The notes under the pieces are model-generated. The model was not told the origin of the DNA. It was given only the letters and a program-made list of their open reading frames with translations, and did no database searches. 64,000 nucleotides of DNA from Luzula sylvatica (Eukaryota; Streptophyta; Magnoliopsida; Poales; Juncaceae): positions 3,884,655 to 3,948,654 of the forward strand of contig OX326961.1 of assembly GCA_946800325.1 (NCBI GenBank), given 5' to 3'. The position numbers and the translations under genes were made by a program. This document shows, in pieces, positions 23,217 through 37,379 of the stretch; positions within the stretch are counted from its first letter, which is position 1, and the number at the start of each line of letters is the position of its first letter.

Positions 23217-23995
23217 ATGTTAGTTGTCTAGTTATTTAGTTAGCTAGTTAGTTAGTTATCTAGTAGTTAGTTTGTTAGTTATTTAGTTAGCTAACTAGTT
23301 AGTTATTTAGTTAGCTAGTTAGTTATTTAGTTAGTTAGATAGTTAGTCAGTTAATGGGAAGGTAGTTAGTTAGTAAGTTAGTGGGTATGTAGGAAAGTAG
23401 TTAGTTAGTTAGCTAGTTAGTTAGTTAATTAATCGGTATCTAGGAAGATAGTTATTCGGTTATTTAGTTAGTTTGCTAATTACTTAATTTGTCAGTTAGT
23501 TAGTTATTTAGTTAGTTAGATAGTTAGTTAGTTAGTTAGTTAGTGAGTTAGTTAGAAAGGTAGTTAGTTAGTTAGTTAATAGGTATGTATGAAGGTAGTT
23601 AGTTAGCTAGTAGTTTATTAGTTAGTTAGTTAGTTAATTAGTTAGTTATTTAGTTAGTTAGTTAGTCAGTTAACTAGTAGTTAGTTAGTTAATTAGTTAT
23701 TTAATTAGTTAGTTAGTAAGTTAGTTAGTAAGTGGGTATCTACGAACGTAGCTAGTTAGTTAGTTAATTTGTTAGTTAGTTAGTTAGTTTGTTAATTTGT
23801 TAGTTATTTATTTAGTTAGTTAGTTAGTTAAATAGCTAGTAGTTATTTAGTTAGTTAATAAGTTAGTGGGTATGTAGGAAGGCAGTTAGTAAGTTAGTTA
23901 GTTAGTTAGTTAGTTAATATGTATGTAGGAAGATTGTTATTTAGTTAATTAGTTAGTTATTTAGTTAGTTATCTAGTAGTTAGTTAGTTATCTAG

Positions 23996-24029
<34 letters not shown>

Positions 24030-24101
24030 TTTAGTTAACTAATAGTTAGTTAGTTAGTTAGTTAGTTAATAAGTTAGTTAGTTAGTTAGTTAGCTAGTTA
24101 A

Positions 24102-24138
<37 letters not shown>

Positions 24139-27100
24139 CAATATGTATGTAAGAAGGTAGTTAGTTAGTTAGTTAGTTAGTTAGTTATTTAGTTAGCTAG
24201 TAGTTAGTTAGTTAGTGAATTAGTTAGTTAATCAATATATATGTATCCAGGTAGTTAGTTAGTTAGTTAGATAGTTAGTTAATTAGTTAGTTAGTTAGTG
24301 AATTAGTTAGTTAGTTAGTTCGTCAGTGAGTTAGTAAGTTAGTTAGTTACGTCATCAGTTAGTTATTTAGTTAGTTAGTTTGTTAGTTAGCTTGTAGTCA
24401 GCAGGATAGTTATTTATTTAGTTAGTTAGTTAGTTGGCGGGTATGTAGGAAGGTAGTTAGTTAGTTAGTTAGTTAATATGTATTTAAGAAGATATTGAGT
24501 TAGTAAATTAATTAGTTATTATGTTAATTATCTAGTAATTTGTTAGTTAGTTATTTTGTCAGCTAGCTAGTAGTTAGTTAGTTAGTTAGTTATTTAGTTA
24601 GTAAGTTAGTTCGTTGTCTAGTAGTTAGTTAGTTAGTTATTTAGTTAGTTAACTAGTTAGTTATTTAGTTACTAGTAGTTAGTTAGTTAGCTAGTCAGTC
24701 ATTTAGTTCGTTAGATAGTTAGTTAACTAGTTAGTGGGAAGGTAGTTAGTTAGTAAGTGAGTGGGTATGTAGGAAAGTAGTTAGTTAGTTAGTTAGTTAG
24801 TTAAAAGGTATCTAGGAAGATAGTTATTCGGTTATTTAGTTAGTTTGTTTATTAGTTAATTTGTCAGTTAGTTAGTTATTTAGTTAGTTAGTAGTTAGTT
24901 AGTTAGTGAGTTTGTTATTTAGTTATTTAGTTAATTAGTTAACTAGTAGTTAGTTAGTTAATTAGTTAATTAATTAGTTAGTTAATTAGGTAGTTAGTAA
25001 GTTAGTTAGTTAGTGGGTATGTACGAAGGTAGCTAGTTAGTTAGTTAATTAGTTAGTTAGTTAGTTAATTAGTTAGTTATTTATTTAGTTAGTTAGTTAG
25101 TTAAATATCTAGTAGTTATTTAGTTAGTTATTAAGTTAGTGGGTATGTAGGAAGGCAGTTAGTAAGTTAGTTAGTTATTTAGTTAATATGTATGTAGGAA
25201 CATAGTTATTTAGTTAATTAGTTACTTATTTAGTTATTTATCTAGTAGTTAGTTAGTTAGTTTGTGAGTTATTTATCGAGTTAGCTAATAGTTAGTTAGC
25301 AAGATAGTTATTTAGCTAGTTAGTTTGTTAATTAGTTAATTAGTTAGTTGGTTATCCAGTAGTTAGTTAGTTAGTTATTTAATTAGTTAACTAATTAGTA
25401 ATTTAGTTAGTTAGTTTGTTAGTTATCTAGTAGTTAGTTAGTAAGCTAGTTAGTTATTTAGTTAGTTAGATAGTTAGTTAGTTAGTTAGTGGGAGGGTAG
25501 TCAGTTAGTTAGTTAGTGGGTGTATGCGAAGGTAGTTAGTTAGTTTGTTAGTTAGTTTGTTAGTTAATTAGATAATTAATAGGCATGTAGGAAGATAGTT
25601 ATTTATTCAGTTAGTTAGTTTGTTAATTAGTTAATTAGTTAGTTATTTAGTTATTTAGTTAGTTAGTTAGTTAATAGGTATGTATGAAGGTAGTTAGTTA
25701 GTTAGCTAGTAGTTTGTTAGTTAGTTAATTAGTTAATTAGTTAGTTATTTAGTTAGTTAGTTAATTAGTTAGTTAACTAATAGTCAGTTAGTTAATTAGT
25801 TAATTAATTAGTTAGTTAATTAGTTAGTTAGTAAGTTAGTTTGGTTGGTGGGTATGTACGAAGGTAGCTAGGTAGTTAATTAATTAGTTAGTTTGTTAGT
25901 TAATTGGTTAGTTATTTAGTTAGTTAGTTCGTTAGTTAAATAGCTAGTAGTTATTTAGTTAGTTAAATAGCTAGTAGTTATGTAGGAAGGTAGTTAGTAA
26001 GTTAGTTAGTTAGTTAGTTAATTAGTAAGTTAGTTAGTTAGTTAGTAAGTTAGTTAGTTAGTTAGTTAGTTAGTTTGTTAATTAGTAAGTTAGTTAGTTT
26101 GTTAGTTAGTTAGTTAGTTAATTAGTTAGTTAGTTAGTTAGTTAGTCAATATGTATGTAAGAAGGTAGTTAGTTAGTTAGTTAGTCAATATGTATGTAAG
26201 AAGGTAGTTAGTTAGTTAGTTAGTTAATTAGATAGTAGCTAGTTAGTTAGATAGTTAGTTAGTTAGTTAGTATGTAAGAAGGTTGTTAGTTAGTTAGTTC
26301 GTTAGAAAGGTAGTTAATTAGTTAGTTAGTTAGTTAATCAATTAGTTATTTAGTTAGTCACTTAGTCAGTTAGCTAGCAGTTAGTTAATTGGTGGGTATG
26401 TGGGAATGTAGTTAGTAAGTTAGTTAGTTAGTTAATAGGTATTTAAGGAGATAGTTAGTTAGTAAATTAGTCAGTTATTATGTTAGTTATCTATTAATTA
26501 GTTAGTTAGTTATTTTGTCTGCTAGCTAGTAGTTAGTTAGTTAGTTATTTAGTTAGTTAGTTAGTTATCTAGTAGTTAGTTAGTTAGTTATTTAGTTAGT
26601 TAACTAGTTAGTCATTTAGTAAGATAGTTTATTAGTTATCTAGTAGTTAGTTAGTTAGCTAGTTAGTTATTTAGTTTGATAGATAGTTAGTTAGTTAGTT
26701 TGCGGTAAGGTAGTTAGTTAGTTAGTTAGAGGGTATGTAGGAACGTAGTTAGTTAGTTAGTTATTTAATTAGTTAGTTAGTTAGTTAATAGGTATGTAGG
26801 AAGATAATTATTTAGTTATTTAGTTAGTTTGTTAATTAGTTAATTTGATAGTTAGTTAATTCGTTAGTTAATAGGTATGTATGAAGGTAGTTAGTTAGTA
26901 AGGTAGGTAGTTAACTAGCTAGTTACTTAGCTAGTAGTTTGTAAGTTAGTTAGTTAATTAGTTAGTAAGTCATTTAGTTAGTTAGTTAGCTAGTTAGTTA
27001 TTTAACTAGTAGTTAGTTACATAATTAGTTAATTAATTAGTTAGTTAATTAGTTAGTTAGTAAGTTAGTTAGTTAGTGGGTATGTACGAAGGTAGCTAGA

Positions 27101-27476
27101 TAGTTAATTAGTTAGTCAGTTAGTTAATTAGTTACTTATTTAGTTAGTAAGTTAGTTAGTTAATTAGTTAGTAGTTATGTAGTTTGTTAGTTATTTATTT
27201 ATTTAGTTAGTTACTTAGTTAGTGGGTATGTAGGAAGGTAGTTAGTATGGTAGTTAGTTAGTTAGTTAGTAAGTTAGTTAGTTAGTTATTTAATATGTAT
27301 GTAGGAAGAAAATTGGTTAGTTAATTAGTTAGTTATTTAGTTTGTTAACTAGTAGTTACTTAGTTAGTTAGTTTGTTAGTTATTCGGTTAGCTAGTAGGC
27401 AGTTAGTTAGTTAGTTAGTTAGTAAGTCAGTTAGTTAGTCAATTAGTTTGTTAATTAGTTAGTTAGTTGGTTAGTA
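23217..27476 (+). repeat. TTAG satellite (block 6)
   Basis: About 4.3 kb in TTAG orientation, with no gene. Its left part (from 23221) corresponds to 57765 onwards, including GTATCTAGGAAGATAGTTATTCGG. Confidence 0.93.
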
Positions 27477-27725
27477 AACAAACTAACTAACTACTAGCTA
27501 ACTAACTAATTGACTAACTAATTTACTAACTATCTAACTAACTAACTAACTAACTACCTTCTTACATCCATATTTACTGACTAACTAACTAACGAACTGA
27601 CTAACTAACCAACCAACTAACTAACTAACTAACTAACTACTAGATAACTAACTAAATAACTAACAAATTACTTAACTAATTAACTAACGAACTATCTTTC
27701 TACATACCTATTAACTAACTAACTG

Positions 27726-27769
<44 letters not shown>

Positions 27770-27965
27770 CTAGCTAACTAACTAACTAACTAAATAAATA
27801 ACTAACTGATTAACTAACTAACTAATTAACTAACTACTAGATAACTGACTCACTTATTAACTATCTAATTAATTAACTAACTATCTAACTAACTAACTAA
27901 CTATGTTCTTACATACATATTAGCGACTAAGTAACTCACTAACACACTAACTAACTAATTAACTA
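27477..27965 (-). repeat. TTAG satellite, flipped to CTAA (block 7)
   Basis: A CTAA-orientation block of about 490 bp that corresponds to 62277-62840. Confidence 0.93.
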
Positions 27966-28113
27966 GTTAGGTAGTTAGTTAGTTTGAGAGTTGGTTAATT
28001 AGTTAGTGAGTAATTAGTTAGCTAGTCGGTATGTAGGATGGTTGTTAGTTAGTCGGTTAGTTAGTCAATTAGTTAGTTAGTTAGTTAGTTAATAGATATA
28101 TAGGAAGACAATA

Positions 28114-28155
<42 letters not shown>

Positions 28156-28685
28156 CTAGTTAGTTAGTTAATAGGTGGTATGTAGGAAGACAATTAGTTA
28201 GCTAGTTAGTTAGTTAATTAGTTAGTTAGTTAAATACTAGTTAATTAGTTAGTTAGTAAGTTAGTTAGTCAGTTAGTGAGTTTGTAGGAAGGTAGTTAGT
28301 TAATTAGATAGTTAGGTAGTTAGCTATTTAGTTAGTTTATAGGTATGTATGAAGATAGTTAGTTAGTTAATTAGTTCGTTATTTAGTCAGTTGGTTAGTT
28401 AGTTAGCTAGTAGTTAGTTAGTTAGTTAGTTAGTTTATTAGTTAGTTAGTTAGTTAGCTAGCTAATAGTTAGTTTGTTAGTTAGTTAGTTAGTTAGTTAG
28501 TTAATAGGTATGTAGGAAGGTAGTTAGTTAGCTAGTTAGTTAGTCAGTTATGTAGTAGTTAGTTAGTTAGTTAATAAGTAAGCTAGTTAGTTAGTTAGTT
28601 AGTTAGTTACTTATTTTTTCTGTTAGCTAGAAATTAGTTAGTTAGTTAGTTAGTTAGTAAGTTTTTTTTCTGTTAGCTAGAAGTC

Positions 28686-28734
<49 letters not shown>

Positions 28735-30730
28735 GTTATCAAGTAGTTGGTTAGTTTGTTAGTTAGTTAGGTAACTAGTTAGTTATTTAGTTAGTTAGTT
28801 AGTTAGCGAGTAGTTAGCTAGTAATTTATTTAGTTAGCTAGTTAGTTGGTGGGTATGCAAGAAGGTAATTAGTTAGTTTGTGAGTTAGTTAATAGGTATG
28901 TAGGAAGATAGTTAGTTACTTAGTTTGTAATATAGTTAGTTAGTTAGTTAGTATGTTCGTTAGTTAGTGGATATGCAGGAAGGCGGCTAGTTAGGTTGGT
29001 TAGTTAGTTATTTAGTTAGTTAGTATGCTAGAAGGTTGTTAGTTAGTTAGTTAATTAGTTAGATAGTTAGTTAATTAGTTTGTTAGTTAGTTAATCAGTT
29101 AGTTATTTACTTAGTCACTTAGTTAGTTAGCTAGTAGTTAGTTAGTTAGTGGGTTAGTTAGTTAATCAATAAATATGTATCAAGGTAGTTAGTCAGTTAG
29201 TGAGTTAGTGAGTTAGTTAGATAGTTAGTAGCTAATATGTATGTAAAAACGTAGTTTGTTAGTTAGTTAGATAGTTAGTTAATTAGTTAGTTAGTTAATA
29301 AGTGAGTTAGTTATCAAGTAGTTCGTTAGTTAGTTAGTTAGTTAATCAGTTAGTTAGTTATTTCTTTAGTTAGTGAGTTAGCTAGTAGTTAGTTAGTTTG
29401 TTTGTTTGTTAGTTAGTTTGTTATTTAGTTAGTTACCGGTCATGTAAGAAGGTATGTAGTTAGTTAGTCAGTTAGTTAGTTAATTAGTTTGTTAGTTAGT
29501 TAGTTAATAGGTATGTAGAAAGATAGTTTGTCAGTTAGTTAGTTAATTAGTTAGTTAGTTAGTAGTTAGTTAGTTAGTGGGTTAGTTGGTTAATCAATAT
29601 ATATGTATCAAGGTAGTTAGTTAGTTAGTTAGATGGTTAGTTAATTAGTTAGCAGTTAGTTAATTAGTTAGTTAGTTAGTCAGTTAGTGAGTTAGTTAGT
29701 TATCTAGTAGTCAGTTAGTTAGTTAGGTCATTAGTTAGTTATTTATTTAGTTAGTTAGTTAGTTAGTTGGTTAGCTAGTATTTATTTATTTAGTTAGTTT
29801 GTTAGTTGGCGGGTATGTATGTAGGTAGTTAGTTAGTTAGTTAGTTAGTTAGTAATAGGTATTTAAAAAGATAGTTTGTTAGTAAATTAGTTAGTTAATA
29901 GGCATGTAGCAAGATAGTTATTTAGCTAGTTAGTTTGTTAATTAGTTAATTAGTTAGTTAGTTATCTAGTAGTTAGTTAGTTAGTTATTTAGTTAGTTAA
30001 CTAATTAGTTATTTAGTTAGTTAGTTTGTTAGTTATCTAATAGTTAGTTTGTTAGCTAGTTAGTTATTTAGTGAGTTAGATAGTTAGTTAGTTAGTTAGT
30101 GGGAAGGTAGTTAGTTAGTTAGTTAGTGGGTATGTAGGAAGGTAGTTATTTTGTTAGTTACTTAGTTTGTTAGTTAATTAGATAGTTAATAGGCATGTAG
30201 CAAGATAGTTATTTAGCTAGTTAGTTTGTTAATTAGTTAATTAGTTAGTTAGTTATCTAGTAGTCCGTTAGTTAGTTATTTAGTTAGTTTAGTTAGTTAG
30301 TTATCTAGTAGTCCGTTAGTTAGTTATTTAGTTAGTTTAGTTAGTTAGTTAGTTAGTGGGTATGTGGGAAGGTAGTTAGTTAGTTTGTTAGTTAATTAGA
30401 TAATTAATAGGCATGTAGGAAGATAGTTATTTAGTTAGTTAGTTAGTTTGTTAATTAGTTAATTAGTTAGTTACTTAGTTATTTAGTTATTTAGTTAGTG
30501 AGTCAGTTTTTTAGTTACTTAGTTTGAAAGGTAGTTAGTTAGTTAGTTAATAGGTATGTATGATGGTAGTTAGTCAGTAAGTTAGATAGTTAACTAGTTA
30601 GTTAGTTAGCTAGTAGTTAGTTAGTTAGTTCATTAGTTCATTAGTTAGTTATTTAGTTAGTTAGTTAGTAAGTTAACTAGTAGTTAGTTAGTTAGTGGGT
30701 ATGTATGAAGGTAGCTAATCAGTTAGTTAA

Positions 30731-30764
<34 letters not shown>

Positions 30765-31867
30765 CGTTAAATAGCTAGTAGTTATTTAGTTAGTTATTAA
30801 TTTAATTAGTAAGTGACTTTTTTAGTGGGTATGTAGGAAGATAGTTAGTAAGTTAGTTAGTTAGTTAGTTAGTCAGTTAGTTAATATGTACGTAGGAATA
30901 TAGTTAGTTAGTTAATTAGTTAGTTATTTAGTTAGTTATGTAGTAGTTCGTTAGTTAGTTTGTTAGTTAGTTAGTTATTTATTCAGTTTGCTAGTAGTTT
31001 GTTAGTTCGTTAGTTAATTAGTAAGTTAGTTAGTTATATAGTTTGTAAGTTAGTTAGTTAGTTAGTCAGTTAGTTAGTTAATTAGTTAGTTAGTTAGTTA
31101 GTTAGTCAATATGTATGTAAGAAGGTTGTTAGTTAGTTAGTTAGTAAGTTAGTCAATTAGCCAGTAGTCAGTTAATTAGTATGTAAGAAGGTTGTTAGTT
31201 AGTTAGTTAGTTAGATAGTTAGTTAATTAGTTAGTTAGTTAATCCGTTAGTTATTTAGTTAGTTACTTAGTTAGTTAGCTAGTAGTTAGTAAGTTAGTGA
31301 GTGAGTGAGTTAATCAATATGTATGTAACAAGGTAGTTAGTTAGTTAGTTAGATAGTTAGTTAATTAGTTAGTTAGTTCATTAGTTAGTTAGTGAGTTGG
31401 TCAGTTAGTTAGTTAGTTATCTAGTAGTTAGTTAGTTAGTTAGGTCATCAGTTTGGTATTTAGTTAGTTAGTTAGTTAGTTAGCTAGTAGTTAGCTGGTT
31501 AGTTATTTATTTAGTAAGTTAGTTAGTTAGTTGGTGGGTATGTAGGAAGGTAGGTAGGTAGTTAGTTAGTTAGTTAGTTAATAGGTATTTAAGAAGATAG
31601 TTAGTTAGTAAATTAGTTAGTTATTATGTTAGTTATATAGTAATTAGTTAGTTAGTTAGTTTGCTATTAAGTTAGTTAGTTAGTTAGTTATCTAGAGTAG
31701 TTAGTTTGTTAGTTATTTAGTTAGCAAACTAGTTAGATATTTAGTTAGTTAGTTTGTTAGTTGTCTAGTAGTAAGTCAGTTAGCTAATTAGTTATTTAGT
31801 AAGTTAGATAGTCAGTTAGTTAGTTAGTGGGAAGGTAGTTAGTTAGTCAGTTAGCGGGTATGTAGGA

Positions 31868-31904
<37 letters not shown>

Positions 31905-32550
31905 ATAGGTATGTAGGAAGATAGTTATTTAGTAATTTAGTTAGTTTGTTAATTAGTTCATTTGTTAGTTATTTAGTTATTTAGTTAGTCAGTTAGTTAG
32001 TTAGTTATATTGCTAGTAGTAATTTAGTTAGTTATTAATTTATTTAGTTAGTTACTTAGTTAGTGGGTTTGTAGGAAGGTAGTTAGTAAGTTAGTTAGGT
32101 AGTTAGTTAGTTAGTTAATATGTATGTAGGAAGATAGTTAGTTTGATAATTAGTAAGTTATTTAGATAATTATCTAGTAGTTAATTAGTTAATCAATATG
32201 TATGTATCAAGGTAGTTAGTTTGTTAGTTACATAGTTAGTTAATTAGTTAGTTAGTGAATTAGTTAGTTAGTTAGTTAGTCAGTTAGTTAGTTACTTATC
32301 TAGTAGTTAGTTAGTTAATTAGGTCATCAGTTAGTTATTTAGTTAGTTGCTTAGTCAGTTAGCTAGTAGTTAGCTGGTTAGTTATTTATTTATTTAGTTA
32401 GTTAGTTAGTAGGTGGGTATGTGGGAATGTAGTTAGTTATTCAGTTATTCAGTTAATTCGTATTTAAGAAGATAGTTAGTTAGTAAATTAGTTAGTTATT
32501 ATGTTTGTTATCTATTAATTAGTTAGTTAGTTATTTTGTCTGCTAGCTAG

Positions 32551-32588
<38 letters not shown>

Positions 32589-34352
32589 TCTAGTAGTTAG
32601 TTAGTTAGTTATTTAGTTAGTTAACTAGTTAGTTATTTAGTTATCTAGTAGTTAGTTAGTTAGATAGTAAGTTATATAGTTAGTTAGTTATTTATTCAGT
32701 TAGCTAGTAGTTAGTTAATTAGTAAGTTAGTTAGATAATTAGTTAGTTAATTTGCTACTTAGTTAGTAAGTTAGTCAATATGTATGTAAGAAGGTAGTTA
32801 GTTAGTTAGTTAATTAGCTAGTAGTTAGTTAGTTAGTTAGTATGTAAGAAGGTTGTTAGTTAGTTAGTTAGTTAGATAGTTAAATAGTTAGTTAGTAAGT
32901 TAGTCAGTTAGTTAGATAATCAGTTAGTTATTTAGTAAGTTACTTACTTAGTTAGCTAGTAGTTAGTTAGTTAGTTAGTTAATCAATATGTATGTATCAA
33001 GGTAGTTAGTTAGTTAGTTAGATAGTTAGATAATTAGTTAGTTAGTTAGTTTGTAAGTTAGTTAGTTATCTAGTAGTTAGTTAGTTAGCTAGTTAGTTAT
33101 TTAGTTAGTTAGATAGTTAGTTAGTTAGTGGGAAGGTAGTTAGTTAGTTAGTTAGTGGGTATGTATGAAGGTAGTTAGTTAGTTAGTTAGTTAGTTAGTT
33201 AATAGGTATGTAAGAAGATAGTTATTTAGTTAGTTAGTTTGTTAATTAGTTAATTTGTTAGTTTGTTAGTTATAGTTAGTAAGTTAGTTAGTTAACTAGT
33301 TATTTAGTTAGCTAGTAGTTTGCTAGTTAGTTAGTTAATTAGTTTGTTAGTTCATTAGTTAACTAGTAGTTAGTTAGATAATTAGTTAATTAATTATTTA
33401 GTTAATTAGTTAGTTAGTAAGTTAGTTAGTAAGTGGGCATGTACGGAGGTAACTAGTTAGTTAGTTAATTTTTTAATTAGTTAGTTAATTAGCTAGTAAG
33501 TTAGTTAAGTAGTTAGTTATTTATTTAGTTAGTTAGTTAAATAGGTAGTAGTTATTTAGTTAGTCATTTATTTATTTAGTAGGTTACTTAGTTAGTGGGT
33601 ATGTAGGAAGGTAGTTAGTAAGTTAGTTAGTTAGTTAGTTAGTTAATATGTATGTAGGAAGATATTTAGTTAGTTAATTAGTTAGTTATTTAGTTAGTTA
33701 TCTAGTAGTTAGTTAGTTATTTATTCAGTTAGCTAGTAGTTAGTTAATTAGTAAGTTAGTTAGTTAATTAGTTACTTAATTTGTTAGTTAGTTAGTCAGT
33801 TGGTTTGTATGTATGTAAGAAGGTAGTTAGTTAGTTAGTTAATTAGCTAGTAGTTAGTTAGTTAGTTAGTATGTAAGAAGGTTGGCAATTAGTTAGTTAG
33901 TTATATAGATAATTAGTTACTTCGTTAGTTAGTTAGTCAGTTAGTTAGTTAATCAGTTAGTTATTTAGTTAGTTACTAAGTTAGTTAGCCAGTAGTTAGT
34001 TAGTTAGTTAGTTAGTTAATCAATATGTATGTATCAAGGTAGTTAGTTTGTTAGTTAGATAGTTAGTTAATTAGTTAGTTAGTGAATTAGTTAGTAAGTT
34101 AGTTAGTCAGTTAGTTAGTCAGTTATCTAGTAGTTAGTTAGTTAGTTAGTTAGGTCATCAGTTAGTTAGTTAGTTAGTTAGTTAGCTAGTAGTTAGCTGG
34201 TCAGTTATTTATTTAGTTAGTTAGTTAGTTAGTACGTGGGTTATTCAGTTAATTGGTCTTTAAGAAGATAGTTAGTTAGTAAATTAGTTAGTTATTATGT
34301 TTGTTATCTATTAATTAGTTAGTTAGTTATTTTGTCTGCTAGCTAGTAGTTT

Positions 34353-34396
<44 letters not shown>

Positions 34397-34979
34397 TCTA
34401 GTAGTTAGTTAGTTAGTTATTTAGTTAGTTAACTAGTTAGTTATTTAGTTATCTAGTAGTTAGTTAGTGAGATAGTTAGTTATATAGTTAGTTAGTTATT
34501 TATTCAGTTAGCTAGTAGTTAGTTAATTAGTAAGTTAGTTAGTTAATTAGTTAGTTAATTAGTAAGTTAGTTAGTTAGTTAGTCAATATGTATGTAAGAA
34601 GGTAGTTAGTTTGTTAGTTAATTAGCTAGTAGTTAGTTAGTTAGTTAGTATGTAAGAAGGTTGTGAGTTAGTTAGTTAGTTAGATAGTTAAATAGTTAGT
34701 TAGTCAGTTAGTCAGTTAGTTAGTTAATCAGTTAGTTATTTAGTAAGTTACTTACTTAGTTAGCTAGTAGTTAGTTAGTTAGTTAGTTAATCAATATGTA
34801 TGTATCAAGGTAGTTAGTTAGTTAGTTAGATAGTTAGATAATTAGTTAATTAGTTAGTTTGTAAGTTAGTTAGTTATCTAGTAGTTAGTTAGTTAGCTAG
34901 TTAGTTATTTAGTTAGTTAGATAGTTAGTTAGTTAGTGGGAAGGTAGTTAGTTAGTTAGTTAGTGGGTATGTATGAAGG

Positions 34980-35013
<34 letters not shown>

Positions 35014-36184
35014 ATAGGTATGTAAGAAGATAGTTATTTAGTTTGTTAGTTTGTTAATTAGTTAATTTGTTAGTTTGTTAGTTATAGTTAGTAAGTTAGT
35101 TAGTTAACTAGTTAGTTAGTTAGCTAGTAGTTTGTTAGTTAGTTAGTTAATTAGTTTGTTAGTTCATTAGTTAACTAGTAGTTAGTTAGATAATTAGTTA
35201 ATTAATTATTTAGTTAATTAGTTAGTTAGTAAGTTAGTTAGTAAGTGGGCATGTATGGAGGTAACTAGTTAGTTAGTTAGTTAATTTTTTAATTAGTTAG
35301 TTAATTAGCTAGTAAGTTAGTTAAGTAGTTAGTTATTTATTTAGTTAGTTAGTTAAATAGGTAGTAGTTATTTAGTTAGTTATTTATTTATTTAGTAGGT
35401 TACTTAGTTAGTGGGTATGTAGGAAGGTAGTTAGTAAGTTAGTTAGTTAGTTAGTTAGTTAATATGTATGTAGGAAGATATTTAGTTAGTTAATTAGTTA
35501 GTTATTTAGTTAGTTATCTAGTAGTTAGTTAGTTATTTATTCAATTAGCTAGTAGTTAGTTAATTAGTAAGTTAGTTAGTTAATTAGTTAGTTAATTAGT
35601 TAGTTAGTTAGTCAGTTGGTTAGTATGTATGTAAGAAGGTAGTTAGTTAGTTAGTTAATTAGCTAGTAGTTAGTTAGTTAGTTAGTATGTAAGAAGGTTG
35701 CCAATTTGTTAGTTAGTTATATAGATAATTTGTTAGTTAGTTAGTTAGTTAGTCAGTTAGTTAGTTAATCAGTTAGTTATTTAGTTAGTTACTAAGTTAG
35801 TTAGCTAGTAGTTAGTTAGTTAGTTAGTTAGTTAATCAGTATGTATGTATCAAGGTAGTTAGTTTGTTAGTTAGATAGTTAGATAGTTAGTTAATTAGTT
35901 AGTTAGTGAATTAGTTAGTAAGTTAGTTAGTCAGATAGTTAGTCAGTTATCTAGTAGTTAGTTAGTTAGTTAGTTAGGTCATCAGTTAGTTATTTAGTTA
36001 GTTAGTTAGTTAGTTAGCTAGTAGTTAGCTGGTCAGTTATTTATTTAGTTAGTTAGTTAGTTAGTACGTGGGTTATTCAGTTAATTGGTCTTTAAGAAGA
36101 TAGTTAGTTAGTAAATTAGTTAGTTATTATGTTTGTTATCTATTAATTAGTTAGTTAGTTATTTTGTCTGCTAGCTAGTAGTTT

Positions 36185-36224
<40 letters not shown>

Positions 36225-36247
36225 TCTAGTAGTTAGTTAGTTAACTA
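27966..36247 (+). repeat. TTAG satellite (block 8)
   Basis: About 8.3 kb in TTAG orientation, including the 1.82-kb higher-order repeat, ending at the CACTA target site CTA (36245-36247). Nothing else is visible. Confidence 0.93.
32194..36247 (+). repeat. 1.82-kb higher-order repeat, two copies plus a part
   Basis: Long stretches starting CAATATGTATGTATCAAGG repeat at 32194, 34021 and 35837 (offsets 1827 and 1816). Unusual words keep their order within each, for example GTAAGTGGGCATGTA, AATTTTTTAATTAG and TTTGTCTGCTAGC. The third copy is cut at 36247 by the CACTA element and continues beyond it at 52582 and 53612. Confidence 0.85.
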
Positions 36248-36552
36248 CACTACTAAAAAAAGTCTCATTAGCTTCGAAAATCATAGCGACTAAGTATATT
36301 TAGTCTCTGTATGTTGGTTATTAGGAGCACATTTTGCTTTGTCCCAAAACAGGAACATTTCTTGGGACAAAGATTTTGTTTTGGCACTACAGTTGTCACT
36401 GAAGAAGATTAAGATTTTAAGTCCGTACATTTTGTGACAAACAATAGTCTCAAAGTAGGTTACTTAGAAAATGAAAAATAATTGGGACGAAAGTTGGCTG
36501 TTGATTGTTGTGAATTATATGAATGCCTTGCGTGATATATATAAAGTCATAC

Positions 36553-36966
36553 ATTAATTTTATACTATTATAATTAATTTAGACAAGTCTTAATTCAATT
36601 CAACAAAAAATAGTTAAGGGACCGGCGTAGTCCGTCTCTAAAATAAGATTTTGGTCGCCATTGGTTTGGAGACAATATGTAGTCGTTAATATTTTGTCCT
36701 AACATCGTGAGTCCAATAAATTAATTTAATACTAATCATAATTAATTTGACAAATATTAATTTTTAGGAAGAAATTGTAATTAATTTAGTCAAGTCCTAA
36801 TTCAATTCAACAAGAAATATTTTAGAGACCGGCGTAGTCCGTCTCTAAAATAAGATTTTGATCGCCATTGGTTTGGAGACAATGTGTAGTCGTTAATATT
36901 TTATCCTTACATCGTGAGTCCAATAAATTAATTTAATATTAATCATAATTAATTTTACAAATATTA
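36553..36966 (+). repeat. 207-bp tandem duplication near CACTA 5' end
   Basis: 36553-36759 repeats at 36760-36966 with a period of 207 and high identity. Each copy holds ACCGGCGTAGTCCGTCTC and TTTGGAGACAAT. It lies in the subterminal zone and may multiply transposase-binding sites. A shorter 22-bp repeat (AATAATAGAAATCGACAAC) follows at 36965 and 37007. Confidence 0.88.
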
Positions 36967-37379
36967 ATAATAGAAATCGACAACATTTATTAATGTCGTC
37001 AATACAATAATAGAAATCGACAACATTCGATTGCCGGCATTCATATAATTCTAATTTATACCAAAATATAAATTTCCATTTCATTTAATACTAAATCCAA
37101 TTATTATTATGCAAAATATTCATTAACAATTACAAAATTAAATATTAAAATATGATTAAAATTAAATTAACCTTAACGAGAAAAAACATCCATGATTCCA
37201 TCTAAACCATGATAGTTAACATTTCCTAAAAAATTGTAAGTTCCGCTGCCAATGTTTCGTCTTCCTTTCCTAGTTCCTCAAACTTTTTGGACCTATTTAC
37301 TATTATGTATAAAGTTAAATAAATTAGGCTCTTTACATGCCTCCACGTCACCCCCTTTGTTCTATCTCACAAAAAAAAA

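Noticed and set aside
8303..36247. Telomeric repeat
   Set aside because: The unit is TTAG, not the plant TTTAGGG, and it is heavily variant, strand-switching and interrupted by nested transposons.
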